A program made the position numbers and the translations under genes. Below are positions 9,303 to 20,400 of a stretch of 58,396 nt of DNA, piece by piece. This DNA comes from an uncultured Clostridia bacterium. GTDB lineage: Bacteria; Bacillota; Clostridia; Lachnospirales; CAG-274. The notes under the pieces are model-generated. The model did no database searches and was not told where the DNA came from. It saw only the letters and a program-made list of their open reading frames with translations. Every line of letters begins with the position of its first letter. Positions within the stretch are counted from its first letter, which is position 1. The stretch is taken from NCBI GenBank assembly GCA_947589665.1, contig CANQBJ010000006.1, positions 1 to 58,396 of the forward strand, read 5' to 3'.

Positions 9303-9398
9303 AAACGGTTGTTCAATTCAGCCGCATTACTGAAAATTACCGACCCAAAGCTGAGGCCGTTTCAGATCCTGTATAAACTTAAAAGCCGATATATATTT

Positions 9399-9438
9399 AA
9401 GCAAGGGCAAAACAGACAGATATTGCCCTTGCTTTATG
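9399..9438. terminator. Hairpin terminator between convergent genes
   Basis: A perfect 12-bp stem (AAGCAAGGGCAA at 9399-9410, TTGCCCTTGCTT at 9423-9434) with a 12-base loop lies between the plus-strand operon and the minus-strand LRAT-fold gene. The T tract is short on both sides. It could serve both directions. Confidence 0.6.
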
Positions 9439-9458
9439 CTGCAATGAAAAAAGCTTTA

Positions 9459-10217
9459 TCAGTAATGAAAGTAACGCAGTATACGCAGCCAATAAGCTTG
9501 CAGCGCTGCTGCTTCTATATTCTCTACCTGAGATGAATAAGCTACTCCTGTTTTACACCACATGGCAAAATGCTCGCAGTTTTTGATTATAAGATTGTAA
9601 CTTGTTTCGCAAAGCCTGCTGTATGCCCTTTTAACACACTCATCTCCGCTGTATATATGAAAATCTTTGTCCTTGATAAGTTTTTTATAGGTACCATTTA
9701 TTTCCACTATATCCATAAGTCCCATCTGCCCTTGCATATCCGTCTTGGTATTTATTTTCATAGGTCTGTTATCTGAGGGACTGAATTTTACCACAAAATA
9801 ATTGGAATCCGGATCGTTGTTGAGGAAATAATCAAGACTGTCTTTTCTGATTGAAGGTGTCTCAAAATTTTCTTCTCTTCCACAAAAATGTATTACTTCA
9901 TCATCACCTATATATATGGCGTAATGCTCATATAATGCTGCAATATCTATTCCTACATAGGGTATATGTTTACGCCTTATGCCTATTATGTCACCTATCT
10001 CTACAAGCTCTGTGTCGGGCATAAATATTTTCATTTTTTCTTTCATTCCTTCTATCGTACCCCATGCAACACGGTCATTGCAGGCGCCAAGTATACGCGC
10101 GTGCCCTGTAATAGTATTTTGCTGAAGTCTGTAGCCGTTGCTTTCTTCAATATCTTTCCAGAAAAACTCTCCGCCCATTGTTGGCATTTCAATATTTAAT
10201 CTGTCATCCAGGCTCAA
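9459..10217 (-). CDS. LRAT/NlpC-P60-fold cysteine enzyme
   Basis: The 252-residue protein carries the signature of the lecithin:retinol acyltransferase branch of the papain-like NlpC/P60 superfamily: His98 in EHYAIYIG, His110 in DEVIHF (12 residues later, the usual spacing) and Cys214 in KNCEHFAMWCKTG. In this family the Cys is the nucleophile of a thioester acyl transfer or hydrolysis. Bacterial members are mostly uncharacterised. There is no signal peptide, so it acts in the cytosol, perhaps at the membrane. The start used is TTG at 10217, preceded by AAAGGGG at a distance of ten bases. An ATG seven bases nearer the site reads into a stop after six codons. It is transcribed towards the Hsp70/HerA operon from its own promoter and may or may not belong to it. 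Confidence 0.8.
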   Translation of the reverse strand: MSLDDRLNIEMPTMGGEFFWKDIEESNGYRLQQNTITGHARILGACNDRVAWGTIEGMKEKMKIFMPDTELVEIGDIIGIRRKHIPYVGIDIAALYEHYAIYIGDDEVIHFCGREENFETPSIRKDSLDYFLNNDPDSNYFVVKFSPSDNRPMKINTKTDMQGQMGLMDIVEINGTYKKLIKDKDFHIYSGDECVKRAYSRLCETSYNLIIKNCEHFAMWCKTGVAYSSQVENIEAAALQAYWLRILRYFHY

Positions 10218-10262
10218 TTTCCATACACCCCTTTAATAAAATACGATACTATATTTGAATAT

Positions 10263-10291
10263 ATTATAACAGCAGTTCCGAAAAAAATCAA
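10263..10291 (-). promoter_or_regulatory. Promoter of the LRAT-fold gene
   Basis: On the minus strand, TTGATT (10286-10291), exactly 17 bp and TATAAT (10263-10268), with TG four bases before the -10, give a strong promoter 46 bp upstream of the TTG start. Confidence 0.75.
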
Positions 10292-10604
10292 ATTTTGTTT
10301 TGTGTAATGCAACAGAGTTATATCCGATATAAAAGCATGTGGCTTAAGAGAACCCGAAATGATTGATAGCGAAACAGACTTCAGAATTAATGTATAGAGG
10401 TCAGCTTCAAGGCAATATTGAAAAGATGGCGCGACCAATACTACCAGATATGTTTTGCTCGAATAAAATTCACCGGAATTTTTTGAAGGTTTGTACCACG
10501 ATTTTACTCACAATCAACTGAAATTTGTTTGTAATTAAAGAAATTATTTATAAAGGCTGCCCTATCAAACCGGTTTAAATATTGCTGTTTGAGAAAAACC
10601 AACT
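10292..10604. other. Intergenic stretch without recognisable genes
   Basis: I see no credible reading frame, RNA or repeat here. It is AT-rich and leads into the tRNA-like remnant that follows. Confidence 0.6.
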
Positions 10605-10707
10605 TCAGTTGAATACGGCAGAGTCAGCCTCACAACCAGAAGACTGGTGGTTCAAATCCGCCCTCCGCAAGTCAAAGCCTGTAAGCATTTATGTTTGCAG
10701 GCTTTAG
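10605..10707 (+). pseudogene. tRNA 3'-half remnant with its terminator hairpin
   Basis: A T-arm (GGTGG, TTCAAAT, CCGCC at 10646-10662) and the 3' acceptor strand CTCCGCA (ending 10669) are intact. No matching 5' acceptor strand is present and the anticodon arm is degraded. A hairpin (AAGCCTG and CAGGCTT, about 10675-10705) follows, as a tRNA terminator would. A related copy lies at 44930-45035 on the other strand. tRNA 3' halves are classic attachment sites of integrative elements, so this is probably an old integration scar. Confidence 0.55.
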
Positions 10708-10817
10708 AAGTGTGAGACTTACCTGTCGGTCAAAATATACAAACATCTTAATTTTTTTAAGCTTATAAGATATGTCAGATAGGACCGACCATACATTTTA
10801 ATAAAGATATAAAACAT

Positions 10818-10846
10818 TTGACAAAGCATTTATAATTTTGTATTAT
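10818..10846 (+). promoter_or_regulatory. Promoter of the giant surface protein gene
   Basis: TTGACA (10818-10823), 17 bp and TATTAT (10841-10846) form a near-perfect promoter. Transcription would begin near 10853, giving a leader of about 215 bases to the upstream ATG (11068) or about 590 bases to the ATG at 11443. Confidence 0.7.
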
Positions 10847-10931
10847 ATTAATATAGCGGTATAACATAGTGTTGTTCGTTAAAAAATTTTGAATATATAT
10901 GATTTTGTCAATTAAGTAACAGATACTGAAC

Positions 10932-11067
10932 ATAACCTCAGATATGTTATTTACATGTATAGGCAACCCTTTGTTTCCTATGAAATGGCAAAGGTGCAGG
11001 GCCCTGTACTGTAGCTATAAATATTGTATTTTCTCCGAATAAAATTTTTTTCGGGGGGGGGTACATT
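10932..11067 (+). promoter_or_regulatory. Structured 5' leader with a run of nine G
   Basis: The leader holds several possible stems: AACATA/TATGTT (about 10932-10951), a helix-closed unit between TATAG and CTATA (about 10963-11022) with an inner CCTTTG/CAAAGG stem, and CTCCGAA/TTCGGGG near 11031-11056. The last stem pairs with part of a G9 homopolymer (11053-11061) that sits six bases before ATG 11068. The G-run can act as a Shine-Dalgarno sequence and its length can vary by slippage. No known riboswitch consensus is met. Confidence 0.45.
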
Positions 11068-11442
11068 ATGGAATTTATAAAAGCAAGTAAACACTATAGT
11101 ACTACAATTACATATATACATTCAACAGGCAGGCATAATAACCTGTCTTGTTTTAGTGTCTGTAAAAAAGAAAGCAACAATAAATTTTGTTCATGTATAG
11201 GCAGTATTGCAGGTATATTGTTATACATTCTCGCTTGTCTGAAAGGGAGAGCGTATGCTTATGCAGGCGGTGCGTCTGTTATGGATAAGTATCGGGAATA
11301 CGACATTGCCAAACGAGGGTATCCGCCGTATACCGAGGGGCGTATTTCATATACGGTATACGATGATTATATAAAACAGAGAACGACAGAAACCGAGAGA
11401 ACAGATGGCAATGCTTGTGACATCAAAAGAAGGAGAGCAGCT
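11068..11442 (+). CDS. In-frame N-terminal extension of the giant protein (alternative start)
   Basis: A frame of 125 codons without stop runs from ATG 11068 straight into the giant gene. It contains its own export-like segment: a hydrophobic stretch SIAGILLYILACL followed by KGRAYAYAGGAS with possible A-x-A cleavage. The rest is polar. The only Shine-Dalgarno-like element is the nine-G run at 11053-11061. If this start is used, the protein gains 125 residues and the textbook signal peptide at 11443 becomes internal. If not, this is leader RNA. The long open frame is unlikely by chance, but it is not proof of translation. Confidence 0.4.
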
Positions 11443-14400
11443 ATGAATACTGAAAATAAGAGAAAATCATTTAATATAAAATACATACTGACATTTGTGC
11501 TTATGGTGCTGTGTATAGGCGCCTTTGGTACCAATGCTTTCGCAGAGGGTTCAAGGGAGATAAATTTAAGCTCTATAAATGATCATGAGCATAAATATAT
11601 GACGGACGGCGCACGTTCATATATAAGAAATGCTACAGGTGTTTCTACGGGTGTAGTTCCAAGCCAGAGAATAAATGTATTTGCCTATGCAGGCGAAAAG
11701 CTTTATTTCGGCAGCAGTGTATTTTCAAATAACGGAGGAGATATAATAATAACAAAGCCTGACGGAACATCAGAAAAATTTGATGTAAAAAATACGGGAG
11801 AAGGCTATATCAATACAAGAACAAAAGAAATAAATGGTCCCAATGGCGTTATACAGAAGGAGAGAACGTGGTCAACTGCTTCTCTTGCTGCTGTAGGAAA
11901 TGTAAATAATGCAGTTACAACTGTAAGCAGTGTGGACAATGTTTTCAATGAGTATGTGGAAAGCACAAAATTGGACTATGCAATGCCAATGGCATTGGAA
12001 GACAGCAAGACTACAAACGGATATTCAGCTCTTAAGCTTGATGCCAATTTAACAGGTGTATATGTATTTGAATTTAAAAATGGTACTTCCAATGGCAGTG
12101 ATAATGGACTGGTAAATGCTGAAAATCTTACTCAAAGTGGAGGTACTGTTGCGGCATGGGACGTTACTGTTACAAATAGTGCTGATGAAGTTATAAACGG
12201 TCGTGCTTATGCAAATTACATGACATATATAGGCAATGGCGGAAAGATATGGACACATTACTACTTTGTTACAAGAGACGGTTATATATATAAATTTGCT
12301 TCAAACGGTATGCAGCCTTATACATATAATCTTTATGCAAACAACAGAGGTCTTATAAGCACGTTTTCAAACACCTCAGCATACCATTCCATAAAGGACG
12401 TAACTAACAGTACCATTCTTAAAAACTTTAATGTATTAGTTGACAAGAACGGCAAGAAGGATGGCGTATTTCTGAACGGTCCTTCTAATGAACCTACGGA
12501 TACGGACTATTCATATCCTATATTTTTCAATTATCCTGATAAGGATCTTCCCGAAAGTATAGTTGCAGGAAGAAAAGAGGTAGGAAGAGTAGATAAGATC
12601 GAGTTTGAAGGCGACTACAACGGCACGGACATAGACGGAATATTAGACGATGATAAATCCAGAACTACGTATGTAGGTACAGGCGGATACTTTAATGTAA
12701 CAACGTCGGGCGCTACATCATATCATGTTATAATAGATATGAGCAATATGTACGCCAAGGATTATGAAACGGCAGATGGTGATAGCCGTATTGATGAAAT
12801 AAAGGTAGGCAATACAAATGATCTGTTAAATAATTTCATATATAAGGATGGAGACCAATGGTACAGAATAAGAGCCAATAAATCAGGCGAAGCAGATCCT
12901 GACCATCCAACAGGCGGCAAGAATGCAGTTATAGCCGAGCGAATTATGGGCAATGAAATAAATAATAATCCTATAACAGACGAATGGTTAAAAGAGAATG
13001 GATATAAAACTCTGGGCAGAGTAATGCTGGGCAACGGTTGTTCAAGCGCCGATGGTGTTGTAAATAAAATATACTGGGACGGCAGAGACCAATATGGTCG
13101 TATATTGCCTCCGGGCGAATATTTTACAAACGGCAGAGGTAAGGTAACGGCTGCTGCCAAGGCAGGCGAAATACATTTCCCAATAGCCGATGCCGAATAT
13201 ATGGAAAACGGTCTTGCCATATGGCTTGAAAATCCTCCAAAGGATATTGAAAATGATGTAAATAAGCGTTCAATGCTTTATTATAATAATGCCAATGATT
13301 CAATACTGAGACAGTTTAATAATCCGTTCTTTACATGGAATAATAATACAAGCGGAAATCCGACACGAACAGAACTTGGTATCAAGGTAGGTTTTCAAGT
13401 AAGTCCGGATACCAATATTGCCCGTACACAACAAATGGATTATATGTGGGGCATAAATCAGAATACGGCAGAAGCACCGTTATATGAAAACAAGAGCATA
13501 GATGGAGTAGCTACATACAGCGGAGATGTTGCAAATCCCAGTGCGACATTCAAGGCTAATGTTATGAAGAAAAATGACCATTTAGGTATAGACCACGGTC
13601 TTTCAGATACATGGTCTTATGTACTGGGTGATAGTGTAGAATTGTCAAAGTCTGCTCTCTTGTATGAGAATCCCAACGAAAAAATCATCACAGGCTTTGT
13701 ATTCTTTGATACTACAAAAAATTCTGATGGTGTAGGCACATATGATAAGCTTACGGATGACCATGAGCTTCCCTATGCAAAAATAGAGGCATACTATGGA
13801 GACAGCTCAGAGCCTTTTTACACGGGATATTCCGATTCTATAGGTAATTATAGTATACCTGTGGATATGGAAAAATATAAAGATGTTGCCGAAAAAGGTA
13901 TAAGAATAGTAGTATCCTACAGAGATTTAGAAATGGGTGCCGACGGCAAACCCAAGGTGGATGAAGACGGCAACTATATAGAGAAACAGTACAGCGCATA
14001 TCACTGTACTACAACAGGAAAAAATAATCAAAGTGAAAAAACATATTATATTTCAGAACAGTATGTTCAATTTAAAGAAGGCAATAAGGAAGAACGTGCC
14101 TCAGATGTAGGTTTTAATGCCAAGCTATCAGAAAAGCCTATCCGTATTATAAAAAAATGGACTCCTGAAAATTTGGCATCGGATACTCTTAAGGCTACAT
14201 TTAATATTATAGGTAAAAATGCTACTGATCCGGCTGATAATACAATTTATTATAAAGAAGAAAATGTTGAGGTAGAGGCGATACTGGGTAATCAGGCGGA
14301 TTTCCCCGATCTTCCCAATGCTGTTTATGTAAACAAGACTGAGACAAAAGAAGTAGCTCTTAAGTATGATGTAGAGGAAAATGTCGCTACAGGCTTTTCT

Positions 14401-17400
14401 CAGACAGGAAAAGAAAACAAAGAAATAACCGAAGGTGACGGAACTAACAAAACAACATATAACACCTTTACATTTACCAATACGATACAGGAAGGAAAAT
14501 TATCAGAACGTGTATGGGCTGATAAAAATGGAAATGGTGTGCAAGATGCCGATGAAGGCTACATAAAGGATGCAACTATATATGTTAAGAAATATGTACC
14601 CGGCAAAGGTTTTGAATTTTTTACAGATACGAGCGGCATAGACACGACAAATGGTTTTGTTACTGATATTAACGGCAGAAATGAACAGCTTGAACAACTT
14701 AATCTTCAGGCAAATACATATAAGATAGAAATTGAGCCGCCGAAGGAAGGTTATATCCGCTGTACTTCAGCAACAGAAGCGGGCAAAGGTACAGGTCAAT
14801 ATCAGACGCAGACTTTTGAACCGGGTATAGATGAAGATTCCGGCAGAGCAGTCCATTATCTTAATATCAGAATAGGACAAACAGCAGAAAACAGTGCAGG
14901 CTTTGCCGAGCCTCTTTCAATACAGGGCAGACTTTTTTACGACAATAACTTTGACGGCTCTATACAGGAAGGCGAGCCTCGTTATGCTTCCAGCATTGAA
15001 ATAGAGGCAAAGCTCAAAAACGATACGGAGCCTATCAAAGCTACTGTAGGCGAAACAGGCATATATACCATAAGCGGCTTAAAGGCAGGTAAATATACAA
15101 TAACTGCCACTAATCCGGGCGAGCATATCATTAATGATCCATATGCAGATAAACAATATTATCGTTTCAGCTTAGGAAATGAAGAAAGTACATTTTTCAA
15201 ATCGGTAAAAAGCGGTGCAGTTACAGACTATACTAAGGTACAGGCTGTTCTTAGTGTACCTATTAATGCAAAAAATGATGATGAGGATTTTAGAGAGGGC
15301 TCATATCATGATCTTGGTATACAGACGCCTCTTACAATTACATTCAATTCAGGCGCTCATGCCCAAATGACAGGCAGCTATAAAGACCCAACTGTTATAA
15401 AGGCATGGTACAAGGAGGATATTACGGGCGATAAAGAAAGATTTCCCGATGATCCGACTCCCGTTACAGATGAGACCAGCGCCAGAAGCGGTGTATTCCT
15501 TGGCTGGGCAAAATATAATGCCGAGCCTGGTATTATAGAAAACTGGACAAGAGATAAAGAGGTCGATATTTATAATTTAAATGACACTGGAATAAATATT
15601 TTTAAATCCATAGAAGAGGATATGACCTTCTATGCTGCCGTTGCTCTTGACGACAAGGGCGAAGAAGCAGAAGGCGGAATTGCAGCATATGACGGCATAC
15701 CCGACTACAAGCAGGTAATATACAGACCAAATAAGCCTGAGGGCGCAGAGGGCGAAGTTCAGAATATGCCCGAAAATAAACCTGCAGAAGGTTATAGCGA
15801 AAAACCTGCAGAGCCTGTCTCTTTGGACTGGGGAAAAGGCGGAAAAGAAGTAAGCCTTGAAGGCTATCGTTTTATGGGCTGGGCTACAGAGGCTAATGCC
15901 CTTTCTGCCGAATATCCCGCTGAAAGGACATCTTCGGGCATTGCGGCAAAAACTGCCGAATTTCCCGACAATGGTCTTGTGCTCTATGCTATATGGTCAA
16001 AGGGCTATGGCATTACCTATGATAAAAATACAGATGACGAAACTATGAAGGGAGCTGTCCCGAAGGATACAAATTCCTACATATTCGGCGAAGCCGTAAA
16101 TAAACCTGCCGACGGCGGACTTACAAGAAGCGATTATCTTTTTGTGGGCTGGAGTGCTACTCAATATGCTGATTTCAACAATGATTCCACAAATAAGGAT
16201 ATTGTTGAACAGAATAGAATCGAGTTTGAAGGCGACAGCAGATTTACTATGCCCGACAGCGATACTACGCTTTTTGCAATGTGGGCTGAAAACCTTAACT
16301 CTGATGAAATTGCCGATTATTTGCAGAATTCTCATACTCTGACATTTAATTATAATAATGGTCAGATGCCTGCTGTTGCAGAAATGCCGGAGAGAGATTA
16401 TGTAAGCATACCACCTGAGATACACAGCGGTTATGTTGTAGGCAGAAATGTAGAGCTTCCTGTTAAAAACAACATAGATGCGCAGGCAAAGCATTACAAG
16501 CGTAATGAGGGCGAGGTATTTGCAGGCTGGAGCCAGGTGCTTTATTCCGAAGCACTTACTTCTGCAGATGGCACTAAAGAATCAGGCGGCAGCGGTAAGG
16601 CTGACAAAATAATAAGGACCGATAATTTCCGCATGCCTGATCAGGACCTTACGCTTTACGCTGTATGGGCGACTGATGAAAATGGTAATGGCATACCTGA
16701 TTATGCAGGCTTTGATAATCATATAAGCTATAATATCAATGAAGGTACACTTACAGGAGAGGACGAAGGACTTGATATTAATGATCCTGTAGGGGATAAT
16801 GGAATATTCTATACCTGTTCACATTATCACGTTGCAAATACAACGGTAGCCCTTCTTGAAACAGATGTTGCCAAAAATATTATAACAAGGTCAAAGGCTG
16901 TGTTTATAGGCTGGAGCAAAGAAAATCTCAATGAAAAAGACGGAGAAAATGCGCCTCTTGACGCAGCGCCGGACGAGGGTAAGATAGTAAGTGAAATAAC
17001 TATTGTATCATATAACCCCGAAGGCGGATCACCCGATCCCAATGTTGTGTTTGCAATATGGGCTGAGGATACAAACAGCAACGGCATACCGGACTATGAG
17101 GAACCGAGATATACTGTTCATTACGACATGAATGGCGGAAGCACTTCAGCGCCCGGAGATGCAGAAAATCTTCTTGTAGGAGATACAATAGCACAGCTCC
17201 CCGTATATTCTGATGCAGAAAAGCCAACAAAGGAAAATGCGGTATTCGAGGGCTGGAGCCTTACAAAGCATGACGATGTTACAAAGGACCCGTCAAAGCT
17301 GACAGACAGGGAAGGACTTATAAAGTCTTATACCGTAGCCGATTCCGATTCAGAGGGCGATGATAAAAACAAGACTATAACTGTATATGCAGTATGGGCG

Positions 17401-20400
17401 CAGGATAAATACGGTAATATGGGCTCTGTAGAGGTGGCTAACGAGAATGGCTCAGGAGAAAATGAACGCTACAGGCAAACTCCTCTTAAAGACGGTATCG
17501 CCGATTACAGACAGGTAATATATATGGGCAATGTGCCGGAGGACGCAGTGCTTTACGGAGATATTCCCGTTTACGGTGATTTTGATTTTAACAAGACAGA
17601 TACAGCTACAGAAGCAGGTAAGGGCAGCCGTGAGGAAGAATATCTTTATAATGCTTTTGAAGAAGGATATGTAGGTACGGGAAGTGAAGTTGGCGTACCC
17701 GTTATGCCAAGCAGTCTGAGAATACCAGGCTATAAATTCAGAGGCTGGAGCCATAATGAACAGAATCCTGCCGAAGGTACAGATGACCAATTCTACGGAG
17801 GTCCCGAAAATAAGGGCAAGTCTGACGGAACTGACCTTGCAGACAGAGTACCTAAGAGCGACGGCGTTGAGATACTCTACGCTATGTGGAGAAAGACTGC
17901 CGCTTCAAGCATTGAAATAAGAGCATGGGACGACACTAACCTTAACGGTGATTATGATGAGGCAAGCGAAACTATTATAACGGGAGAAGATATCAAGGTT
18001 TATGTCACTAAGCTTGTCGGCAGCATGGAAGTCCCCGTTATAATAGGAGGTACAAACTACAGTAATGGTGTTGCTCTTGATAAGGTGATCGTACTCGATG
18101 ACCTTACTGCAGACAAGTACAGAATAGTATATGAGTTTACGGGAGAAGCCTATAATAACTATAAACCCCTTGAAAAATCTCATATACATATAAACGGTAC
18201 TGTAAATAATGATATTGTTACTCTAAATAAGGTTGATACCGGTAATGAAGGCAAAGCTAAGACCATAACTCTTGAATTTAATTTAGGAGAAGGCGTTGAT
18301 GCCTCTGTGCATGGCTCCTTTATAGGCAAGCGTACATTACAGTATGATGCAAACGGAGGCAAGCCTGTAGAGGGCGTAGCTCTTCCCGAAGCTGCAAATG
18401 TATTCATAGGCGATAAAGTTACATTACAGTATTTCGACAAGAATAAAATAACAAGAGAAAATGCTGTGCTTATCGGCTGGAGTTTTTCTAAGAAGGATGT
18501 AATAACAGACGGGCATATAGACTTTGAACTGAATTATAGAGAAAAAACTTACGAGGTTTCTTCGTCTGACCCTGACCCCTTGGTATACTATGCCGTATGG
18601 GCAGAGGATAATGACGGCAACGGTACGGCTGACTATAATGATGACAAGTATACTATTGTATACAATGCAAATAACCCGACAGATACAGAGGATATTAAAT
18701 ACAGTGCCCCCAATAAGGCTATGCCCGTTGATAGAAACGAGTATATAAACAAGGCGGAAGCTGAACTTGCCTCTGCAGAAGGTTACAGTAGGACTAAGAC
18801 CATAACAGCCGCTGAAGGTACCGTAAAGGAAGTACTTGTAGGCTGGACGGACAATACGAAACATCCGCAGGCTTACGGAAGAGACGAAAAGGCTGCTGCT
18901 GAGGGTACATTTGCCGCAAATCCTTATACTATTGACGCAGATGCCGAAAATGTAGTGGGAAAAACAATAAATCTCTATGGCGTATGGGCTGAGGATATTA
19001 ATGATAACGGCACTCCCGATTACAATGAGGACAGATATGTCGTTACATATGTCAACGAGCGTGATGCAAGCTCAGGTACAGTGCCTGTAGACAGCAACAG
19101 ATACTTGGAAGGCGATACGGTTACGGTTAAGGATAATCCCAATAACCTTTTAAGGACAGATGCTGTGCTTGTAGGCTGGAGCGAAATGAATATGCCTACC
19201 GATATAAGCAAGGAGGCTTCTCCTGAATTTGTAGAGGCCCTTATTTTACACAGCTTCAGAATGCCTGTGGGCGGAAAGACTGTTTATGCCCTTTGGGCAG
19301 CCGATGCTAACGGAAATAAGATAGCAGACTATAAGGAAAACTATACATTCAGGTATAATGCCAATAACACAGACCACGAAAACGGAGAAAACACCTTACC
19401 AAATGAAATAACGGGCATTCTGGCAGATGGTCATGTGACTATAGCAAGCGCACCCTTCAACGGTATAGGATATAAGTCCGACAGCTCAGACTATGATGTG
19501 GTCCAGGTAGGCTGGAGTGTTGACAATGCCGTGGTCGGTAAAGTGTATGATGAGGAGCCTGTAAAGACAGTTCCCAACAGCGCTCCGCAAAAAATAAATA
19601 TACTTACATCACAGGAAACATACTATATCAAAGACGCTATAGACGGAGGTTTTGCCGATGATAAGGTCATTACAGCCTATGCGGTATGGGCTAAGGATTC
19701 CAACAAGAACGGCGAAGCTGACTATAGGGAAAATCAGTATAAAGTAATATATGATATGCAGGGCGGTACGCCTGTTCCTCCCGCTGAAAGAGGGCATCTT
19801 GCAGGCTATACCGTTACACTTCCGGAAAAGGGAACCTTTGACGACCCGTTGTATACAAAGATAACTGCGGAAGGCAGCAACAGCGCATTGTTCCTTGGCT
19901 GGAGCTTAAATAAATTTGAAGACTTTAAGGTAAAGCCCGATGACGGCATATTCCTTAAGGATACATATGTTATAAGCCCGGATAATGCAGACGAGCATAA
20001 CAATATTACCATATACGCAGTCTGGGCGGCAGATATTAACGGAAATAAAGTGCCCGACTATGATGACAGCACATATATCATTACATTTAATTTCAACTCT
20101 GCCGTAAAGAAGGGCGAATCAGACCCTGCTCCTAATGAGATAATAACCAATCTCATAGCAGATCAGGAAATAGAGCCCGATAAATATTTCTCTGTTGACT
20201 ATGTAAAGGAAAATTATTCAAGAACATATCATGACGGCGCACAGGATGTCGATCTGGTATTTGTAGGCTGGAGCCTTCAGCCTCATGAAGCTCCTCTTAC
20301 GGCAAGCGATAATGCTGTTGCAAGTCAGATGCTTTCCGAGGCTAGGAGCTTTAAGCTGCCCGGAAATAACGATACGGTATTGTATGCTCTCTGGGCAGAG

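Noticed and set aside
9309..9536. 75-codon plus-strand frame after the operon
   Set aside because: It runs through the terminator hairpin and into the end of the opposite LRAT-fold gene, and lacks a ribosome binding site.
10605..10707. Functional tRNA gene
   Set aside because: There is no 5' acceptor strand, and D and anticodon arms cannot be drawn; the same holds for 44930-45035.
10960..11066. c-di-GMP-I riboswitch before the giant gene
   Set aside because: GGCAACCC and GGCAAAGGTGCAGGGCC are only loosely like the aptamer core; the invariant GCAAACC and GACGCAAAGC elements are not met.
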